A stretch of 64,000 nucleotides of DNA from contig NZ_FMCX01000003.1 in assembly GCF_900091555.1 (NCBI RefSeq), positions 310,001 to 374,000 of the forward strand, given 5' to 3'. This stretch comes from Micromonospora mirobrigensis (GTDB lineage: Bacteria; Actinomycetota; Actinomycetes; Mycobacteriales; Micromonosporaceae). Below the pieces are notes generated by a model that ran no database searches, was not told the origin of the DNA, and was given only the letters and a program-made list of their open reading frames with translations. The position numbers were made by a program, and so were the translations under genes. This document shows, piece after piece, positions 17,671-24,657 of the stretch. Position 1 is the first letter of the stretch. The number at the start of each line of letters is the position of its first letter.

Positions 17671-18846
17671 TCAGGCGCGGGCGACCCCGTCGCGGCGGGC
17701 GGCCTCGGCGACCGCCTCGGCCACGGCGGGCGCGACCCGCGGGTCCAGCGGCGACGGCACGATCGCGTGGGCGCTCAGCGCCCCGTCGACCACCCCGGCG
17801 ATCGCGTCGGCGGCGGCCACCTTCATCCCGTCGGTGATCCGGGTGGCCCGGGCGTCGAGCGCGCCGCGGAACACACCGGGGAAGGCGAGCACGTTGTTGA
17901 TCTGGTTGGGGTAGTCGCTGCGCCCGGTGGCGACCACCGCGACGTGCCGGGCCGCCACCTCGGGGTGCACCTCCGGGGTGGGGTTGGCCAGGGCGAAGAC
18001 AATGCCACCGGGGGCCATCCCGGCGACCGCCTCCTCGGGGATCCGGCCGCCGGAGACGCCGACCAGCACGTCCGCTCCGCGCAGCGCCTCGGTGACGTCG
18101 CCCTGACGGCCCTCGGCGTTGGTGAGCTCGGCCAGCTCGGCCTTGGTGCCGGTGAGCTCCCGGTGCCGGCCGATGATCCCCTTGGAGTCGCAGACCACCA
18201 CCTGGCCCGGGTTGACTCCCCCGGCGATCAGCATCTTCGTCACCGCAACGCCGGCCGCGCCGGCGCCGCTGACCGCCACCCGCAGGTCGCCGAGCTTGCG
18301 GTCGAGCAGGGTGGCGGCGTTGCGCAACGCGGCCAGCACCACGATCGCGGTGCCGTGCTGGTCGTCGTGGAAGACCGGGATCGGCAGCTCGTCGTCGAGC
18401 CGGCGTTCCACCTCGAAGCAGCGGGGGGCGCTGATGTCCTCCAGGTTGATCCCGCCGAACGACGGGGCGAGCGCCTTCACCGTGGCGACGATCTCGTCGA
18501 CGTCCTGGGTGTCCAGGCAGATCGGCACGGCGTCCACGCCGCCGAACTGCTTGAACAGCACCGCCTTGCCCTCCATCACCGGCAGCGCGGCGCGCGGGCC
18601 GATGTTGCCCAGTCCGAGTACCGCCGAGCCGTCGGTCACCACGGCGACGGTGTGCGACACCCAGGTGTAGTCATCGACGAGGGCGGGGTCGGCGGCGATC
18701 GCCTCGCAGACCCGGGCCACCCCGGGGGTGTACGCGAGGGAGAGGTCCTCCCGGCTGGTCAGCGGGACGGTCGAGGCGACGGCGAGCTTGCCGCCGACGT
18801 GCAACCGGAAGACGGGATCGGCGGGGTCCGGGACGGACGAAGACAT
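17671..18846 (-). CDS. Malic enzyme (malate to pyruvate, oxidative decarboxylation)
   Basis: 391 residues, the short bacterial form without a phosphotransacetylase-like tail. The N-terminal malic domain has SLAYTPGVARVCEAI (catalytic Tyr), EGKAVLFKQFGGVDA (catalytic Lys), and INLEDISAPRCFEVE and FHDDQHGTAIV for metal and malate. The nucleotide site GAGAAGVAV starts near residue 200, and SDYPNQINNVLAFPGVFRGALD is the family's C-terminal signature. It feeds pyruvate and NAD(P)H from malate; the cofactor preference is not certain. ATG start. It joins pta-ackA and kgd as central carbon genes in this window. Confidence 0.93.
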   Translation of the reverse strand: MSSSVPDPADPVFRLHVGGKLAVASTVPLTSREDLSLAYTPGVARVCEAIAADPALVDDYTWVSHTVAVVTDGSAVLGLGNIGPRAALPVMEGKAVLFKQFGGVDAVPICLDTQDVDEIVATVKALAPSFGGINLEDISAPRCFEVERRLDDELPIPVFHDDQHGTAIVVLAALRNAATLLDRKLGDLRVAVSGAGAAGVAVTKMLIAGGVNPGQVVVCDSKGIIGRHRELTGTKAELAELTNAEGRQGDVTEALRGADVLVGVSGGRIPEEAVAGMAPGGIVFALANPTPEVHPEVAARHVAVVATGRSDYPNQINNVLAFPGVFRGALDARATRITDGMKVAAADAIAGVVDGALSAHAIVPSPLDPRVAPAVAEAVAEAARRDGVARA

Positions 18847-19005
18847 GGTGACTCCAGGATCTGTCGAGCAGACGGACCGGCCCGGCCCGGCGCGAGGTTC
18901 AGCGGCGGGCGGGAGCAGGCGGTGCGGGGGTCACCCGGGCACTTTCCGAGCATAGTGACGCGCACGGGGCCCCGATGTGATCGGGGTCATAAAGTCAGCG
19001 GAGCG

Positions 19006-19356
19006 TCAGCCCCGCGTCGCCCGCACCAGCCCCGGCCGGGGCCACCACCGGGCCACCACCCGGCCGTGCACGTCGGCCGGCCCGTACGCCCGGGAGTCGT
19101 CGGTGACCAGCTGGTTGTCGCCGCGCAGCCACCAGCCGTCGCCGTCACGCCGCTCGGCGCGCTTGACCACCAGGAGGTCGGGGCGGCTGCGGAAGACGGC
19201 GACCACCACGTCCCCGGGTCGTACCCGCCGGTCGCCGGGGCGGACCAGGACGGCGTCGCCGTGGCGCAGCGTGGGGGCCATGGACGGCCCGGTGACCAGC
19301 ACGGGCACCAGGAAACCGCGGAGCCGGGGCGGCGCGGGTCCTTCGTCGGGGCGCAT
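19006..19356 (-). CDS. sodX: Nickel-type superoxide dismutase maturation protease (signal peptidase S26 family)
   Basis: 116 residues. The S26 signal-peptidase catalytic pair is visible: Ser25 in TGPSMAPTL and Lys65 in LLVVKRAERR, with the downstream RGDNQLVTDDSRAYGP box. There is a short hydrophobic N-terminal stretch but no full membrane anchor. Members next to sodN remove the SodN propeptide so that the His-Cys-x-x-x-Cys nickel hook becomes N-terminal. The ATG at 19356 follows GGAGGTG. The gene is divergent from sodN with 85 bases between start codons, so expression may be co-controlled. Confidence 0.92.
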   Translation of the reverse strand: MRPDEGPAPPRLRGFLVPVLVTGPSMAPTLRHGDAVLVRPGDRRVRPGDVVVAVFRSRPDLLVVKRAERRDGDGWWLRGDNQLVTDDSRAYGPADVHGRVVARWWPRPGLVRATRG

Positions 19357-19441
19357 CCGGGTTTCACCTCCACGCCGCCGGGCAGCACGTCCAGGAGTAA
19401 TGTCAGCTTGGATCATCGCAAACGTCCCATGGAGGATCCTG

Positions 19442-19846
19442 ATGCGCCTTCCTCGCATCCTTACGCCCCGCGTGACCGCCAGCGCCCACTGCGACCTGCC
19501 GTGCGGCGTCTACGACCCGGCCCAGGCCCGGATCGAGGCCGAGTCGGTCAAAATGATCTGCGAGAAGTACCAGTCGAACACCGACCCGGAGTTCCGCACC
19601 CGCGCGATCCTGATCAAGGAGCAGCGGGCCGAGCTGGTCAAGCACCACCTCTGGGTGCTCTGGACCGACTACTTCAAGCCGGCCCACTTCGAGAAGTACC
19701 CGCACCTGCACCAGCTCTTCAACGAGGCAACCAAGGCGGCCGGCGCGGCCGGCGCCAAGGGTGCGACCGACCCGGCGAAGGCCGACGAGCTGCTGCAGAA
19801 GATCGACGAGATCTCGAAGATCTTCTGGGAGACCAAGAAGGCGTGA
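19442..19846 (+). CDS. sodN: Nickel superoxide dismutase
   Basis: 134 residues with a 15-residue propeptide (MRLPRILTPRVTASA) ahead of the nickel hook HCDLPCGVYDP: His16, Cys17 and Cys21 become His1, Cys2 and Cys6 after cleavage. The rest is the four-helix subunit (IEAESVKMICEKY, HHLWVLWTDYFKP). The enzyme dismutates cytoplasmic superoxide and is usually hexameric. GGAGG lies six bases before the ATG. SodX is divergent upstream; a GNAT gene overlaps its stop codon (GTGA). Confidence 0.98.
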   Translation: MRLPRILTPRVTASAHCDLPCGVYDPAQARIEAESVKMICEKYQSNTDPEFRTRAILIKEQRAELVKHHLWVLWTDYFKPAHFEKYPHLHQLFNEATKAAGAAGAKGATDPAKADELLQKIDEISKIFWETKKA

Positions 19847-20424
19847 GCCTTCCCTCCCCGGCGTTCACGATCCGGCCGGCACGTCCCGAGGACGTGCCGG
19901 CCGTCGTCGCGATGGTGCACGAGCTGGCCGATTACGAACGCGCCCCGGAGCAGTGCCACCTGACCGGGGAGCAGTTGCGGGCCGCCCTGTTCGGCCCGTC
20001 GCCGGCGCTCTTCGGCCACGTGGCCGCGGACTCGAGTGGCGAGCCGGTCGGCTTCGCGCTCTGGTTCCTCAACTTCTCCACCTGGGCCGGTGGGCACGGC
20101 ATCTACCTGGAGGACCTGTACGTCCGCCCCGCGCTGCGGGGCAGCGGGGCCGGCCGGGCACTGATGGCCGCCCTGGCCGCGGTCTGTGTCGAGCGCGGCT
20201 ACCAGCGGCTGGACTGGTCGATGCTCGACTGGAATCCGGCCGCCCGCTTCTACGCCGCGATCGGCGCCACGCAGCTCCAGGAGTGGGTGTCGTACCGGCT
20301 CGCCGGCCCGGCGCTGGACGCGCTGGCGGCCGAGCTGACCGGGCCGCCGGCCGCGGGGGCGACGCTCACCGCCCGCCCGGAGCCGGGTACGGGTAGAGTC
20401 CCCGACCGGGGGGATGCGGCGTGA
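19843..20424 (+). CDS. GNAT-family N-acetyltransferase
   Basis: 193 residues, GTG start overlapping the sodN TGA. Typical GNAT order: TIRPARPEDVPAVVAMV at the N-terminus, the acetyl-CoA pyrophosphate loop LRGSGAGRALMAAL (about 96-110) and NPAARFYAAIGAT, as in diamine acetyltransferase-like members. A C-terminal extension of about 30 residues is Ala/Gly-rich and variable. The acceptor is unknown. The gene appears to be co-translated with sodN and with the next gene. Confidence 0.85.
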   Translation: MSLPSPAFTIRPARPEDVPAVVAMVHELADYERAPEQCHLTGEQLRAALFGPSPALFGHVAADSSGEPVGFALWFLNFSTWAGGHGIYLEDLYVRPALRGSGAGRALMAALAAVCVERGYQRLDWSMLDWNPAARFYAAIGATQLQEWVSYRLAGPALDALAAELTGPPAAGATLTARPEPGTGRVPDRGDAA

Positions 20425-20828
20425 CTCAACTGACCGGACGGCCGACCATCGACGACGACGTGGTCCACCTGACCGTGCCCGCCGACGGCGGCTACCTCGG
20501 CGTGCTGCGCACGGCCACGGCCGGCCTCGCGGCCCGGCTCCAGTTCGCCCTCGACGAGATCGAGGATCTCCGGATCGCGGTCGACGAGGCCTGCGCGATG
20601 CTGCTCGCCATCGCCACCCGGGACGCCGAGCTGGACTGCCGGTTCGCCGTCACCGACGACGCGTTGGGCGTGGAGGTCACCGTGCCGACCGTGCGCGGCG
20701 CGACGCTGCCGTCGGAGTCCTCGTTCGCCTGGAAGGTGCTGACCGCGTTGACCACCGACGCGTCGGCGACGGCGTCGGACGGCCGGGCGACCATCTCGCT
20801 GCTCACCCGGCGCTCCTCCGGCTGGTGA
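20421..20828 (+). CDS. Anti-sigma-factor-like ATP-binding protein (RsbW/SpoIIAB type)
   Basis: 135 residues. The HATPase_c N-box is recognisable as IEDLRIAVDEACAMLLAIA at about 46-64, although the usual Asn is not in its normal place; G1 and G2 boxes are weak. Such proteins bind an alternative sigma factor and are countered by a STAS-domain antagonist. In many actinomycetes the gene is followed by its SigF/SigB partner, but here it ends in a terminator and no sigma gene is adjacent. It overlaps the GNAT gene (GTGA). Confidence 0.75.
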   Translation: MTQLTGRPTIDDDVVHLTVPADGGYLGVLRTATAGLAARLQFALDEIEDLRIAVDEACAMLLAIATRDAELDCRFAVTDDALGVEVTVPTVRGATLPSESSFAWKVLTALTTDASATASDGRATISLLTRRSSGW

Positions 20829-20834
20829 GCCACC

Positions 20835-20857
20835 GGCCGCGCCGACCGGGCGCGGCC
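20835..20857. terminator. Bidirectional hairpin terminator
   Basis: GGCCGCGC (20835-20842) pairs with GCGCGGCC (20850-20857) between two convergent genes. Confidence 0.55.
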
Positions 20858-20858
20858 G

Positions 20859-21248
20859 TCAGCCCAGGCCCAGCGCCCGGGTCGTCGGCGGGCTGACCAG
20901 CAGCGCGCTCACCCCGACCCCGAGCGCCATCAGCGGCACGCCCAGCCAGCCGAGGCCGCCCTGGATCATGTACCAGCCGATCGGCAGCAGCATCAACTGG
21001 AGCACGATGGCCGGCGCCCGGGCCCCGGCCTTACGGGCGGCGAGTGCCCCACCGAGCGCCCAGAGCCCGACCGCCGCGGCGACGGCGAACCCGGTGACCA
21101 GCAGCGCCGAGGTCAGGTCGACGGTGTCGGCGGTGAGGTCCGCCCAGATCAGCCAGGCGGCGACCAGGCCGAGGGCGACCGCCTCGGCCCGCAGCAGCCG
21201 GACGGCCCAACTCAGCGTGGCGGGATTCGGGTCGGGGGCGATGGTCAC
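20859..21248 (-). CDS. Four-helix integral membrane protein, unknown function
   Basis: 129 residues with four hydrophobic helices: WAVRLLRAEAVALGLVAAWL, the Ala/Val-rich ALLVTGFAVAAAVGLWAL, IVLQLMLLPIGWYMIQ and GVPLMALGVGVSALLV. There are no charged catalytic motifs. This resembles small actinobacterial membrane proteins of unknown role. GTG 21248 is preferred to a start further upstream because TATCGT lies seven bases ahead of it and an upstream start would overlap the divergent lipid kinase gene. Confidence 0.75.
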   Translation of the reverse strand: MTIAPDPNPATLSWAVRLLRAEAVALGLVAAWLIWADLTADTVDLTSALLVTGFAVAAAVGLWALGGALAARKAGARAPAIVLQLMLLPIGWYMIQGGLGWLGVPLMALGVGVSALLVSPPTTRALGLG

Positions 21249-21255
21249 GCGCGAC

Positions 21256-21284
21256 ACGATACCGGTGCGCCGGCGCGGTACAGT
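21256..21284. promoter_or_regulatory. Interlocked divergent leaderless promoters
   Basis: Minus-strand TATCGT (21261-21256) serves the gene starting at 21248; plus-strand TACAGT (21279-21284) serves the ATG at 21292. Each hexamer is seven bases from its start codon. The 17 bases between them place each -10 exactly where the other promoter's -35 should be. Confidence 0.5.
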
Positions 21285-21291
21285 GCCGCCC

Positions 21292-22242
21292 ATGCGGGCT
21301 GTCCTGGTGGTCAATCCGAAGGCCACCACCACCAGTGAGCGCAGCCGGGACGTGCTGGTCCGGGCGCTGCGTAGTGAGGTCGACCTCTCCGTCCGGTACA
21401 CCCGGCGGCGTGGTCACGCCACCACCCTGGCCCGCGAGGCGGCCGAGGAGGGCGTCGACGTGGTGGTCACCCTCGGTGGTGACGGCACGGTCAACGAGGT
21501 GGTGAACGGCCTGATGGCCGGCCTGCCCGGCACCCCGGAGGCCGACGGTACGCCCGCGCAGCGGCTGCCCGCCCTGGCGACCGTGCCGGGCGGCTCCACG
21601 AACGTCTTCGCGCGCGCCCTGGGGCTGCCCCGGGAGTGGCCGGAGGGCACCTCGATGATCCTGGAGGGGCTGCGCCTGGGCCGGTCCCGGACCATCGGGC
21701 TGGGCCGGGCGGACGACCGGTACTTCACCTTCTGCGCCGGCTTCGGGGTGGACGCCGCGGTGATCCACCGGGTGGAGCAGGCGCGGCGGCGGGGGCGAAT
21801 CTCCACCCCGGCGCTCTACATGCGCTCGACGTTCGCGCAGTACTTCTTCTCCTCCGACCGGCGGCATCCGGCGATCAGCCTGGAGCGGCCGGGCGAGCAG
21901 GCCGAGGAGGATCTGGCCACGGCGATCATCCAGAACACCGCCCCGTGGACGTACCTGGGCGACCGGGAGATCAACCCGAATCCGGCGGCCTCGTTCGATC
22001 TGGGCCTGGACGTGCTCGCGTTGCGTCGACTCCGGGTGGCCAGTACGGCACGGACGGTGAGCCAGACGCTGTCCCGTCAGCCCGATCCGCGCGGGCGCCA
22101 GGTGCTGCGGCTGCACGACGTGCCGGAGTTCACGCTGGTCTCGGCCCGTCCGCAGGCTTTTCAGCTGGACGGGGACTATCTTGGCGAGCGACAGAAAGTT
22201 AGATTCACATCCGTACCGGACGCACTGAGAGTAATCTGCTAG
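21292..22242 (+). CDS. Diacylglycerol/lipid kinase family protein (YegS/BmrU-like)
   Basis: 316 residues. The N-terminal domain begins VLVVNPKATTT and has the nucleotide-binding GGDGTVNE (62-69). PGGSTNVFARALGLP and FTFCAGFGVDAAVI follow, and the protein ends with the C-terminal beta-sandwich (FQLDGDYLGERQKVRF). These enzymes phosphorylate diacylglycerol or related lipids at the membrane. The start has no ribosome site but a well-placed -10 hexamer. A small hairpin (TGCCGCA 22276-22282 with TGCGGCA 22287-22293) after the gene may end the transcript. Confidence 0.9.
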   Translation: MRAVLVVNPKATTTSERSRDVLVRALRSEVDLSVRYTRRRGHATTLAREAAEEGVDVVVTLGGDGTVNEVVNGLMAGLPGTPEADGTPAQRLPALATVPGGSTNVFARALGLPREWPEGTSMILEGLRLGRSRTIGLGRADDRYFTFCAGFGVDAAVIHRVEQARRRGRISTPALYMRSTFAQYFFSSDRRHPAISLERPGEQAEEDLATAIIQNTAPWTYLGDREINPNPAASFDLGLDVLALRRLRVASTARTVSQTLSRQPDPRGRQVLRLHDVPEFTLVSARPQAFQLDGDYLGERQKVRFTSVPDALRVIC

Positions 22243-22687
22243 GTCTCGGGTACAGCCCTTGGTCGAGCGGTGATGTGCCGCACGGATGCGGCAGCCCGCC
22301 ACACCAGGAGGGTTGGTGCCGGAAATGTCAGCAATGTCACGCGGACTGTACTATATTGATCCTCGACTGTGGTACGGCGGGTAACCAGAGGTACCGGAAA
22401 CCCGGACAAAAGGGTCGTGAGCTTGCTCACCGTGCGGAGTTTTTCCGAGCGTCACCCTTGACATCGCGAGCGTTCGTGAAAGTATTCACAAGCGCACTTG
22501 TGTTACCGGGACATTGCCTGGATATGCTCGTCAGGTTGAGCTGTTCCAGCAGGTCCACGGGGCCCACAGCCTGCTCACGCATTGCCGAATAGGTCGACGC
22601 GAACCGTCACTGCCGGCATTGCGGACGCATATAGAAAAAGCAACGAGCGACATCTGTCACCCATCCAGAATGAGGAGTGTTGCCGCC
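22243..22687 (+). other. Long regulatory region upstream of whiB1
   Basis: 445 bases without a gene. From left to right it holds a small hairpin at 22276-22293, an A/T-rich stretch around 22343-22360, TTGACA at 22458-22463, a CRP-like palindrome at 22475-22490 and a possible -10 TATGCT at 22523-22528. A GAGGAG ribosome site precedes the whiB1 ATG. A long leader is usual for whiB1. Confidence 0.6.
22475..22490. promoter_or_regulatory. CRP/FNR-type site upstream of whiB1
   Basis: CGTGAAAGTATTCACA fits TGTGA-N6-TCACA at nine of ten defined positions. It is centred roughly 50 bases upstream of the expected start from the -10 at 22523. M. tuberculosis whiB1 is known to be controlled by CRP (Rv3676) through such sites. 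Confidence 0.6.
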
Positions 22688-22945
22688 ATGGACTGGCGCC
22701 ACGATGCCGTCTGCCGCGACGAGGACCCGGAGCTGTTCTTCCCGATCGGGACGTCCGGGCCGGCTCTGCTGCAGGTGGAGCAGGCCAAGGCCGTCTGCCG
22801 GCGTTGCCCGGTGACGGACAGTTGCCTTCAGTGGGCGCTGGAGTCCGGTCAGGACGCCGGCGTCTGGGGCGGGATGAGTGAAGAGGAGCGCCGCGCGGTC
22901 AAGCGTCGCGGTGGGCTCCGGGTGCTGCGCGCCCACTCCGCCTGA
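22688..22945 (+). CDS. whiB1: WhiB1/WblE-type iron-sulfur transcription regulator
   Basis: 85 residues, the usual length of WhiB1. Four cysteines bind the [4Fe-4S] cluster: Cys9, Cys37, Cys40 and Cys46 (C-x2-C-x5-C), followed by the GVWGG turn and a basic C-terminal KRRGGLRVLR that binds DNA or SigA. WhiB1 senses nitric oxide and is essential in mycobacteria. GAGGAG lies upstream of the ATG. A rho-independent terminator follows. Confidence 0.95.
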   Translation: MDWRHDAVCRDEDPELFFPIGTSGPALLQVEQAKAVCRRCPVTDSCLQWALESGQDAGVWGGMSEEERRAVKRRGGLRVLRAHSA

Positions 22946-22965
22946 ACCGACCGCACCACAGCTGT

Positions 22966-22998
22966 ACGCCCCGGCAGGGTCAACCTCCGGGGCGTTTT
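22966..22998 (+). terminator. Rho-independent terminator of whiB1
   Basis: ACGCCCCGG (22966-22974) pairs with CCGGGGCGT (22987-22995), followed by a run of T, one of the few classical intrinsic terminators here. Confidence 0.8.
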
Positions 22999-23009
22999 GC
23001 TGTCCCCGC

Positions 23010-23759
23010 TCAGCCGGCCGACGTGACGCGCCGCAGCACCAGCTCGGCGAGGTCCGGGACGTCGGTCAACGGGGCGGCCACGGCCACCGCGCCGGCCTCC
23101 CGGGCGGCGGCCACCACCGCGTCGTGGAAGAGCCCCGGGGCGAGGAAGTAGGCGGCCACGGCCACCCGACGCGCGCCCCGGGCGCGTAGCCGGGTCACCG
23201 CCGGCCCGGCGGCCGGTGGGGCGGCCGAGGCGTACGACACCCGGACCGGAACGTGCAGCGCCCCGCCCAGCGCGGCGGCCACTCGACCCACGGAACCCCG
23301 GGCCCGCGGGTCACGGGTGCCCGCCGCGGCCAGCACCAGGGCGTCGTACCCGCCGGGGGTCGCCTCGGCCAGCCGGCGGCGCAACGCCCCCAGCAGGGCA
23401 TCGTCGACCGCACCGGCCACCGGGCCGAGCACGTCGGTGACGCGTACCGTCAGGTCCGGCGCGGTCTCCCGGGCCGCCGCCACCGCGGCCGGCACGTCCA
23501 CCCGCCGGTGGTACGCGGCGGTGAGCAGCAGCGGCACCAGCACGACGTCCCGGTGCCCGGCGGCGGCCAGCTCCCGCAGCACGTCCGTCGGCCCCGGCTC
23601 GGTGTGGTCCAGCCAGCTCGGCAGCACCACACCGCCGGGCCGGGCCGCCTCGACGGCGCGGGCCAGGGCCCGGGTCGCCTCCGCCGCCCGGGGATCCCGG
23701 CTGCCGTGCGCCACCAGCACCACCGGCGGCACCAGGCCGGTCAGAGGTGCAGGCCGCAC
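23010..23759 (-). CDS. Sirohydrochlorin chelatase (CbiX/SirB family)
   Basis: 249 residues, two tandem CbiX-like domains. The first has LVAHGSRDPRAAEATRAL with the metal-binding His at 18 and VLVPLLLTAAYHRRVDVP (His83); the second is more degenerate (VLAAAGTRDPRARG, FLAPGLFHDAV). It inserts ferrous iron into sirohydrochlorin to make siroheme, the cofactor of the sulfite reductase encoded in the same operon. The GTG at 23759 overlaps cysH by 19 bases; a GTG at 23732 is an alternative start. Confidence 0.85.
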   Translation of the reverse strand: MRPAPLTGLVPPVVLVAHGSRDPRAAEATRALARAVEAARPGGVVLPSWLDHTEPGPTDVLRELAAAGHRDVVLVPLLLTAAYHRRVDVPAAVAAARETAPDLTVRVTDVLGPVAGAVDDALLGALRRRLAEATPGGYDALVLAAAGTRDPRARGSVGRVAAALGGALHVPVRVSYASAAPPAAGPAVTRLRARGARRVAVAAYFLAPGLFHDAVVAAAREAGAVAVAAPLTDVPDLAELVLRRVTSAG

Positions 23760-24502
23760 TCGGTCTTCTCGAACATCGCCCAGCGGCCGGCCCGGGCGTC
23801 CTCCCCCGCCTTCGTACGGCGGGTGCAGGGCCAGCAGCCGATCGAGCCGTAGCCGCGGCCGAACAGCTCGTTGACCGGGATGTCGTACCGGGAGACGTAG
23901 GCGTCGACGTCGGACTGGCGCCAGGCGGCGATCGGGTTCACCTTGACCTTGCCGCGCCGGGCGTCGAACGTCACCACCGGCGTGTTCGCCCGGGTCGGCG
24001 ACTCGTCCCGGCGCAGGCCCGCCGCCCAGGCGTCGTACCCGCCGAGGGCCCGCTCCAGCGGCTCGACCTTGCGCAGCTGGCAGCAGTCGTCGGGGGACCG
24101 CTCGAACAGCCGTGGGCCGTGCTCGCCGTCCTGCTGGCCGACGGTGCGGCGGGGCCGGATCGAGCGGACGTTCACCGGCAGCCGCCGGGCCACCTCGTCG
24201 CGCACCCGCAGCGTCTCCGGGAAGTGCAGGCCGGTGTCGAGGAAGACCACGTCGACGCCGGGGGCGACCCGGGAGACCAGGTGGGCCAGGACACCGTCGG
24301 CCATCGAGCTGGTCACGCAGAACCGGTCGCCGAAGGTCTCCGCCGCCCAGCGGGCGATCTCCAGGGCGGGAGCGCCCTCCAGCTCCCGGCCGGCCCGTTC
24401 GGCCAGCGCCCGCAGCTCCTCCGGGTCCCGGCGGGCCGGGTCGTCGGTGCGCGGGCCGCCGATGCCGACCAGGCCCAGGCCCGCGGCGGAGGTGAGGCTC
24501 AT
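23741..24502 (-). CDS. cysH: Adenylyl-sulfate (APS) reductase
   Basis: 253 residues. The two cysteine pairs Cys140-Cys141 and Cys223-x2-Cys226 bind a [4Fe-4S] cluster, which marks APS rather than PAPS reductases. The C-terminal KTECGLHL holds the catalytic Cys249. The PP-loop-like FCVTSSMADGVLAHL binds the nucleotide. It reduces APS to sulfite using thioredoxin. The ATG overlaps the stop of the zinc-ribbon gene (ATGA). It sits between sir and the chelatase in an assimilatory sulfate reduction operon. The APS-forming sulfurylase genes are not in the window. Confidence 0.96.
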   Translation of the reverse strand: MSLTSAAGLGLVGIGGPRTDDPARRDPEELRALAERAGRELEGAPALEIARWAAETFGDRFCVTSSMADGVLAHLVSRVAPGVDVVFLDTGLHFPETLRVRDEVARRLPVNVRSIRPRRTVGQQDGEHGPRLFERSPDDCCQLRKVEPLERALGGYDAWAAGLRRDESPTRANTPVVTFDARRGKVKVNPIAAWRQSDVDAYVSRYDIPVNELFGRGYGSIGCWPCTRRTKAGEDARAGRWAMFEKTECGLHL

Positions 24503-24657
24503 CGGGTCACCGCCCGGGAGAGCAGGCCGGCGAACCTGACGGTGAAGACCCGCGCGCAGGCGTGGCACTCCCAGGCGCCGTGCCCGGCCTCGTTCGGCCG
24601 CAGGTCCTCCTCGCCGCAGTAGGGGCAGTACAGCGGTGCGGAACGGGTTTCACTCAT
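24499..24657 (-). CDS. Small zinc-ribbon protein of the sulfate reduction operon
   Basis: 52 residues: MSETRSAPLYCPYCGEEDLR with Cys11-x2-Cys14, then ECHACARVF with Cys31-x2-Cys34, a rubredoxin-like or zinc-ribbon knuckle pair. It overlaps sir (ATGA at 24654-24657) and cysH (ATGA at 24499-24502), so all three are translationally coupled. Homologues in this position occur in other actinomycetes. The function is unknown; it could be an electron carrier, a metal chaperone or a scaffold. Confidence 0.85.
   Translation of the reverse strand: MSETRSAPLYCPYCGEEDLRPNEAGHGAWECHACARVFTVRFAGLLSRAVTR

Noticed and set aside
19357..19441. A Nur (nickel regulator) operator between sodX and sodN
   Set aside because: Only a weak TTG...GCAA similarity is present near 19409-19422; not enough to call.
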